From: Bacteroidota bacterium
GTDB lineage: Bacteria > Bacteroidota > Bacteroidia > Palsa-965
Direction of reading: 5' to 3'
Assembly: GCA_013288325.1 (NCBI GenBank)
Contig: JABDCB010000007.1
Coordinates: 1 to 64,000 of the forward strand
Length of the DNA: 64,000 nucleotides
The translations under genes and the position numbers were made by a program. The notes beneath the pieces are model-generated. The model saw only the letters and a program-made list of their open reading frames with translations, had not been told where the DNA came from and searched no databases. Positions 58,555 to 64,000 of the stretch are shown here, piece after piece; within the stretch, counting starts at the first letter, position 1; the number at the start of each line of letters is the position of its first letter.

Positions 58555-59607
58555 CTAGCGAAACTCGTCGTTCAGCTCCTTCAATACGGCCGATCCGGGA
58601 CAAAGTTGTTCCTTGCCCAGGGCGTTCAACGCCGTATCGCTGGTTTGCAACAGATGATGCAGATCTCTTGTTTCGGGATCGATATACAACAGTCCCGTCA
58701 GAATCTCATTTTTAGCACGGGCGTTTTGTACGGCATTGATGGCCGACAACCGGTTCATCGGATCCCAGCCCTCTGCCAGCTTATGCAGCTGTATAGAAGA
58801 ACCATCGTGCATCTTCACCTGTTTCTGTGTGCCCTTGCCGTAATCCACGGTAATCTCTTTCATCTCGGGAACAAAATCTACCGTAGCCGTAGCTTCCACA
58901 TGCTCGCGTACAAAGTCGTACGACTTGGTTGATCCTACATTATTATTGAATGTAACGCAAGGAGAAATGACATTGATAAAACTAAATCCGGGGTGATTGA
59001 TGGCTGCCTTGATAAGTGGGATCAGTTGTGTCTTATCGCCCGAAAAACTCTGAGCCACAAATGAAGCGCCCAGCTCTATAGCCAGACTGCTTAGATCAAT
59101 GGACTGAAACAGATTGACATTACCGCTTTTGTTTTTCGATCCCTCATCGGCCGTAGCTGAATCCTGTCCCTTGGTTAATCCGTAACAACCGTTATTCATC
59201 ACGATATACACCATCTTGAGATTACGACGGATCACATGCACAAACTGTCCCATACCGATGGATGCGGTATCTCCGTCGCCGGAAACACCGAAATAAATCA
59301 GATCCCTGTTGGCCAGGTTGGCGCCGGTAGCCACGGATGGCATACGCCCGTGAACAGAATTGAAACCATGGGAATTGCTCAGGAAATAAGCCGGCGTTTT
59401 GGACGAGCAACCGATACCCGACAACTTAGCCAACTTATGCGGCTCTATATTCATTTCATAGGCAGCCTGTACAATGGCAGCGCTTATGGAATCATGACCA
59501 CAACCGGCACATAAGGTGGACAAAGCCCCTTCGTAATAGTTCAGCGTATAGCCCAGTTTGTTTTTGGGCATCTCCGGGTGACGGAATTTCGGGCGTATAT
59601 ATGTCAT
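58555..59607 (-). CDS. korB: 2-oxoacid:ferredoxin oxidoreductase subunit beta
   Basis: 350 aa; LCAGCGHDSISAAIVQAAYEMNIEPHKLAKLSGIGCSSKTPAYFLSNSHGFNSVHGRMPSVATGANLANRDLIYFGVSGDGDTASIGMGQFVH. Confidence 0.94.
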   Translation of the reverse strand: MTYIRPKFRHPEMPKNKLGYTLNYYEGALSTLCAGCGHDSISAAIVQAAYEMNIEPHKLAKLSGIGCSSKTPAYFLSNSHGFNSVHGRMPSVATGANLANRDLIYFGVSGDGDTASIGMGQFVHVIRRNLKMVYIVMNNGCYGLTKGQDSATADEGSKNKSGNVNLFQSIDLSSLAIELGASFVAQSFSGDKTQLIPLIKAAINHPGFSFINVISPCVTFNNNVGSTKSYDFVREHVEATATVDFVPEMKEITVDYGKGTQKQVKMHDGSSIQLHKLAEGWDPMNRLSAINAVQNARAKNEILTGLLYIDPETRDLHHLLQTSDTALNALGKEQLCPGSAVLKELNDEFR

Positions 59608-61439
59608 TTGCTGGCCTTGTTTAATACGGGTGAAGGACTCTGGTTTTTGCTGATCTGTTTCAAAATATGATCGGCTGTGATAGGCGTGCCGTCATAGTTA
59701 AGAATGGAGATCAGTTTTTTAGGATCAACGCCCAGCTCTATCATAAGCAGGCTTTTGAGTTGTGCATCGCGGTTCTGCTCAATCACAAATATTTTTTCAT
59801 GCGCATTGATAAACTCCTCCACCGTCTTATTAAACGGGAAAGATTTCAAACGTATCGCATCTACAAATACCTGCTGCTCGCGAAGTGTATCCATGGCCTC
59901 TTCCGCTGAATAGGTGGAAGTGCCGAAGAACAGAAGTCCCGTGGCGAAACTGTTTTTATCCTGATACAGCTGAGGACCGGGAACCATCGTTTTGGCTGTG
60001 TTCCATTTTTTGATCAGCCTGTCCATATTGCGCTGATAGGCTGCTCCGTCTTCGGTATAGGCTGCATATTCATCGCGGGAAGTACCGCGGGTAATAAAGG
60101 CTCCTTTGGAAGGGTGTGTGCCAGGATAGGTGCGGTATGGAATTCCATCTCCGTCCGAATCCAGATAACGTCCGAATTTTTTGGTGTTATCGAGCTCGGC
60201 AGCATTCAGCACCTTGCCGCGTTTGTATTCGCGTTTGTCATCCCACTCAAGCGGAGCGGAAAGATGATCATTCATTCCCAGATCCAGATCGGTCATCAGG
60301 ATGACCGGAGTTTGTAATTCTTCGGCCAGATCAAAACAATCGGCTGTCATTTCAAAACACTCTTTGGGAGTGGAAGGAAACAGCAATACATGTTTGGTAT
60401 CGCCATGCGATGCATAGGCCGCCAGCAACACATCCGACTGCTGGGTGCGGGTGGGCATACCTGTTGATGGACCGGTACGCTGCACATCAATCAGCACGCA
60501 AGGGATCTCGGCAAAATAAGCAAGTCCCAGAAATTCATTCATGAGTGATACACCGGGACCGCTGGTTGCGGTAAATGAACGGGCTCCGTTCCAGTTGGCA
60601 CCTATCACCATTCCGATAGCAGCCAGTTCATCTTCGGCCTGTACAATGGCTACATTTTTACGACCGGTAATTTTATCGGTACGCAGTTTCTCAGCATAGC
60701 TTGAAAAAGCTTCCACCACCGAGGTAGAAGGAGTAATGGGATACCAGGCTGCAACAGTGGCTCCGGCATAAACAGCGCCTATACCGCAGGCCGTGTTTCC
60801 GTCTATCATGATCAGCTTGCTGGTCAGATCACGACGCTCTACACGGATAGGCAGCGGATAGGTATAATTTTTCTGAATATAATCCACCCCCATCTGCAAA
60901 GCCTTGATGTTGGGAGCAATGAGTTTTTCCTTGCCCTGAAACTGCTCGGCAAGCAATTCTTCCAGCACCTTGAATTCGATATTGAAAAGAGCAGAAAGGG
61001 CTCCTACATAAATAATATTCTTGAACAACTGACGCTGACGCGGATCGGTGAATGCAGTATTACACATCTCCATCAAGGGGATACCGATATAATTAATATC
61101 CTCGCGTATGTATTCGGCATGGAGATTTTTAGAGCTATCGTACAGAAAATAACCTCCTGTATTAACACTGGCCACATCGGCTGCCATACTCTGAGGATTT
61201 ACACATACCATCAGGTCTATTCCTTCTCTCCTTCCGAGGTATCCTTTTTCGCTCACCCTTACTTCATACCAGGTAGGAAGTCCTTGGATATTGGAAGGGA
61301 AAATATTTTTGGGTGTTACATATACACCCATCCGGAAGATGGCTTTGGTGAAGAGAAAATTCGCACTCGCTGATCCCGTTCCGTTGACATTCGCAAACCG
61401 AACTACAAAATCATTCACCTGACTGTTTTTTACTGGCAT
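59604..61439 (-). CDS. korA: 2-oxoacid:acceptor oxidoreductase subunit alpha (gamma+alpha fusion)
   Basis: 611 aa; VVRFANVNGTGSASANFLFTKAIFRMG; GAVYAGATVAAWYPITPSTSVVEAFSSYAEKL; FTATSGPGVSLMNEFLGLAYFAEIPCVLIDVQRTGPSTGMPTRTQQSD. Overlaps korB start. Confidence 0.94.
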   Translation of the reverse strand: MPVKNSQVNDFVVRFANVNGTGSASANFLFTKAIFRMGVYVTPKNIFPSNIQGLPTWYEVRVSEKGYLGRREGIDLMVCVNPQSMAADVASVNTGGYFLYDSSKNLHAEYIREDINYIGIPLMEMCNTAFTDPRQRQLFKNIIYVGALSALFNIEFKVLEELLAEQFQGKEKLIAPNIKALQMGVDYIQKNYTYPLPIRVERRDLTSKLIMIDGNTACGIGAVYAGATVAAWYPITPSTSVVEAFSSYAEKLRTDKITGRKNVAIVQAEDELAAIGMVIGANWNGARSFTATSGPGVSLMNEFLGLAYFAEIPCVLIDVQRTGPSTGMPTRTQQSDVLLAAYASHGDTKHVLLFPSTPKECFEMTADCFDLAEELQTPVILMTDLDLGMNDHLSAPLEWDDKREYKRGKVLNAAELDNTKKFGRYLDSDGDGIPYRTYPGTHPSKGAFITRGTSRDEYAAYTEDGAAYQRNMDRLIKKWNTAKTMVPGPQLYQDKNSFATGLLFFGTSTYSAEEAMDTLREQQVFVDAIRLKSFPFNKTVEEFINAHEKIFVIEQNRDAQLKSLLMIELGVDPKKLISILNYDGTPITADHILKQISKNQSPSPVLNKASK

Positions 61440-63253
61440 GCTTTTTCTGCTTTCGTGACATTATAAAAGAATTTCTGCATATCCCACGCAGAGGTAGGGC
61501 AACGTTCTGCACATAATCCGCAATGCAGACATACGTTTTCATCTTTCACCATCACCCGTTTGGTAGGCAAGGCATCGGATACATATAAATCCTGGGTTTT
61601 ATTATGCGCCGGTATTTTCAGCATTTCACGCAGATCTGTTTCGTCTGCATTGTCTATAAAGGAGATACACGCCGTAGGGCAGATATCCATACACGCATCG
61701 CACTCAATACACTTGCTGGTGGTAAACACTGTTTGTACATCACAGTTCAGACAACGTTCGGCTTCTTTAAAACCGGTGGACACATCAAATCCCAGCTCTA
61801 CTTCTTTCTTTCTGTTTGTCAGTGTCAGTTTCTTATCTGCCTGCGGTACTATATAACGTACATCTTCCACCACGGCACTGTCGTAGCTCCATTCGTGTAT
61901 GCCCATCTTCTGACTGATGAGATTCACAAACGGAGAAGGCCGTTTTTTCATATCCTTTTTCTCATTGGCCAGGTGAATGGAAATAGCTGCCTGGTGTCCA
62001 TGAGCTACAGCAGTAATTACATTCTTGGGACCGAAAGCTGCATCACCTCCGAAGAACACTTTAGGATGGGTAGAAGCAAATGTAATAGCATCCACCACCG
62101 GCATACCCCACTTGTCAAACTCAATACCCAGATCGCGCTCAATCCACGGGAAGCTATTTTCCTGTCCTATGGCAACAAGCACATCATCGGCCTCAAAAAA
62201 CACATCGGGTCCTCCAACAGGTACCAGCTGACGTTTTCCTTTGTCGTCGTAAACTGCTTTTACTTTCTCAAAGTTCATGCCTCTGAGTTTTCCGTTTTCT
62301 ATCACAAAATTTTTGGGAACATGATTCTCAATGATAGGAATATCTTCATGCATCGCATCTTCTTTTTCCCAGGGTGATGCTTTCATTTCGGCAAAAGGAC
62401 TTCTTACAATCACTTTCACTTCTTCCCCGCCCAGACGACGTGATGTACGACAACAGTCCATAGCGGTATTACCTCCGCCCAGTACAATTACCTTCTTACC
62501 TATTTTGCTGGTATGTTCAAAAGCTACACTGCTTAGCCAGTCGATACCGATGTGAATGTTGGCAGCCGCCTCTTTTCGTCCCGGTATATCCAGGTCACGA
62601 CCGCGCGGAGCGCCGGTACCTACAAAGATGGAATCGTAATCTTTGCTGAGGGTGTCTTTGAGGCTGGAAACAAAACTATTGAAATGAGTATGGATGCCCA
62701 GATCAAGGATATAATTCACCTCTTCATTTAATACTGTTTCGGGCAAACGGAAAGAAGGGATCTGGCTGCGCATGAATCCGCCACCCAGTTTTTGTTCGTC
62801 ATATAAATGTATTTCATATCCCAGCGGGGCCAGGTCACGGGCCACAGTTAAAGAAGCCGGGCCAGCACCGATGAGGGCTATCTTTTTTCCATTGGCTTTA
62901 AAAGGACCTTTGGGCATATGCTGTTTCACATCGCCTTTATTATCGGCTGCAACCCGTTTCAAACGGCAGATGGCAACAGGCTCCTCTTCCACCCTTCCTC
63001 TGCGGCAGGCTGGTTCGCAAGGACGATCACAGGTACGACCCAATACCCCCGGAAATACATTCGAATCCCAGTTGATCATATAGGCTTCTGTGTATTTCTG
63101 CTCCGCAATGAGTCGGATATATTCGGGTACCGGAGTATGCGCCGGACAAGCATACTGACAGTCGACCACCTTATGGAAATATTCCGGGTCCTTTATATCT
63201 GTTGGTTTCAAGACAGCTGAGATTTTATGATGTAAATTATCTATTCCGGTCAC
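61430..63253 (-). CDS. FAD-dependent oxidoreductase with GltD-like module and two 4Fe-4S clusters
   Basis: 607 aa; CQYACPAHTPVPEYIRLIAEQKY, CDRPCEPACRRGRVEEPVAICRLKR, KKIALIGAGPASLTVARDLAPLGYEIHLYDEQKLGGGFMRSQIPSFRLP, CIECDACMDICPTACISF, CLHCGLCAERCPTSAWDM. Confidence 0.93.
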   Translation of the reverse strand: MTGIDNLHHKISAVLKPTDIKDPEYFHKVVDCQYACPAHTPVPEYIRLIAEQKYTEAYMINWDSNVFPGVLGRTCDRPCEPACRRGRVEEEPVAICRLKRVAADNKGDVKQHMPKGPFKANGKKIALIGAGPASLTVARDLAPLGYEIHLYDEQKLGGGFMRSQIPSFRLPETVLNEEVNYILDLGIHTHFNSFVSSLKDTLSKDYDSIFVGTGAPRGRDLDIPGRKEAAANIHIGIDWLSSVAFEHTSKIGKKVIVLGGGNTAMDCCRTSRRLGGEEVKVIVRSPFAEMKASPWEKEDAMHEDIPIIENHVPKNFVIENGKLRGMNFEKVKAVYDDKGKRQLVPVGGPDVFFEADDVLVAIGQENSFPWIERDLGIEFDKWGMPVVDAITFASTHPKVFFGGDAAFGPKNVITAVAHGHQAAISIHLANEKKDMKKRPSPFVNLISQKMGIHEWSYDSAVVEDVRYIVPQADKKLTLTNRKKEVELGFDVSTGFKEAERCLNCDVQTVFTTSKCIECDACMDICPTACISFIDNADETDLREMLKIPAHNKTQDLYVSDALPTKRVMVKDENVCLHCGLCAERCPTSAWDMQKFFYNVTKAEKACQ

Positions 63254-63489
63254 GGAATAGCTTCAAATATAATGATTTCAATAATATATTACAGAAGCTT
63301 CTTTCTTAAATAATAGGAGTTCGAAAAGGTAGAAAATCTGAAATAACCTCCCGGCACCCCACCTCGATAATTTTAGTTTCCAGGTCACAAAACCAGGTCT
63401 TCAACGAAATATCCGGAAAACTCGCTGGAGCTGCGTTTACCTTTGTAACAGCATTACTCCAAATTAACAACAACTAAAAACCAATCCCC

Positions 63490-64000
63490 ATGAAATCAAA
63501 TCTATTTTTCAAAACAGGGCTCGCGGTTTTTGCTTTAATACTCTATAGCAGTACTTTACGAGCTTACACAGCTGTTGCATCGGGCAACTGGAGCAACAGT
63601 GCCACCTGGGGCGGAACAGCCCCCGGCGCAACTGTATCCAATCAGGATATTGTGATTCCGTATGGAATAACAGTAGGATTGGACATGAATGTTTCTTTTT
63701 CCGGATTAAGTAATTCCTTCACGGTAGACGGAAATATTGCAAATGCCGGCACTACAGGTATTACACTGGTGCAGGGCACCTTTGCAGGCAGTGGCTCGGT
63801 AGCTGTAAACCGCATTACTTTTTCCACCCTGGCTGCAGTTACCTTTACCGGTAATATGAACGTCAACCTGCTTGAAAATGAGGGCGCAGCAGTGGTGTTG
63901 GGTGCAGTGGTAAACATAACGGATACGCTGAACCTGGATGCTGGCAGTATTCTGCTGAATACAGGAGGAAATATGATATTGCAAACCAACTCAACGGTGC
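63490..64000 (+). CDS. Secreted beta-helix/T9SS-type surface protein, 3' truncated by window edge
   Basis: Reads MKSNLFFKTGLAVFALILYSSTLRAYTAVASGNWSNSATWGGTAPGATVSNQDIVIPYGITVGLDMNVSFSGLSNSFTVDGN... open to the window end. Confidence 0.85.
   Translation, partial: MKSNLFFKTGLAVFALILYSSTLRAYTAVASGNWSNSATWGGTAPGATVSNQDIVIPYGITVGLDMNVSFSGLSNSFTVDGNIANAGTTGITLVQGTFAGSGSVAVNRITFSTLAAVTFTGNMNVNLLENEGAAVVLGAVVNITDTLNLDAGSILLNTGGNMILQTNSTV

Noticed and set aside
61604-62377. 257-aa plus-strand ORF
   Set aside because: Antisense to the GltD-like oxidoreductase with conserved Fe-S and FAD motifs; no recognisable protein features of its own.

Overview
64-kb chromosomal segment from a Bacteroidota bacterium (T9SS C-terminal sorting domains, two-component-propeller sensors, Bacteroidota-type small proteins). 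All product names are from reading the supplied translations; no database search was run. Main content: many sensory and regulatory genes (two-component-propeller kinases, PAS/HisKA_3 kinases, NarL/LuxR regulators, a hybrid kinase with LuxR output, TPR-SpoIIE and TPR-HTH proteins), large secreted T9SS proteins, a TetR-EmrAB-TolC efflux operon, an ECF sigma/anti-sigma pair, a Fic protein, a RelE/ParE-type TA pair, a GNAT/HTH-like gene pair, a 2-oxoacid:ferredoxin oxidoreductase operon and a tRNA-Asn(GTT). Two edge-truncated genes (1..2003 minus; 63490..64000 plus) are missing from the ORF track but are clearly open. Top discovery candidate: a ~630-bp intergenic array at about 37804-38433 made of ~30 degenerate 21-bp units in unbroken 21-nt phase, with unit orientation inverted inside the array and REP-like elements on both sides. 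Its function is unknown. Other leads: tRNA-Asn-derived fragments scattered antisense at 53.9, 55.2 and 56.9 kb upstream of the intact tRNA-Asn; perfect or near-perfect palindromes at the starts of the Fic and GNAT/HTH genes; a shared TGTAGK-N7-MCTACA motif; and an orphan T9SS sorting-domain remnant.
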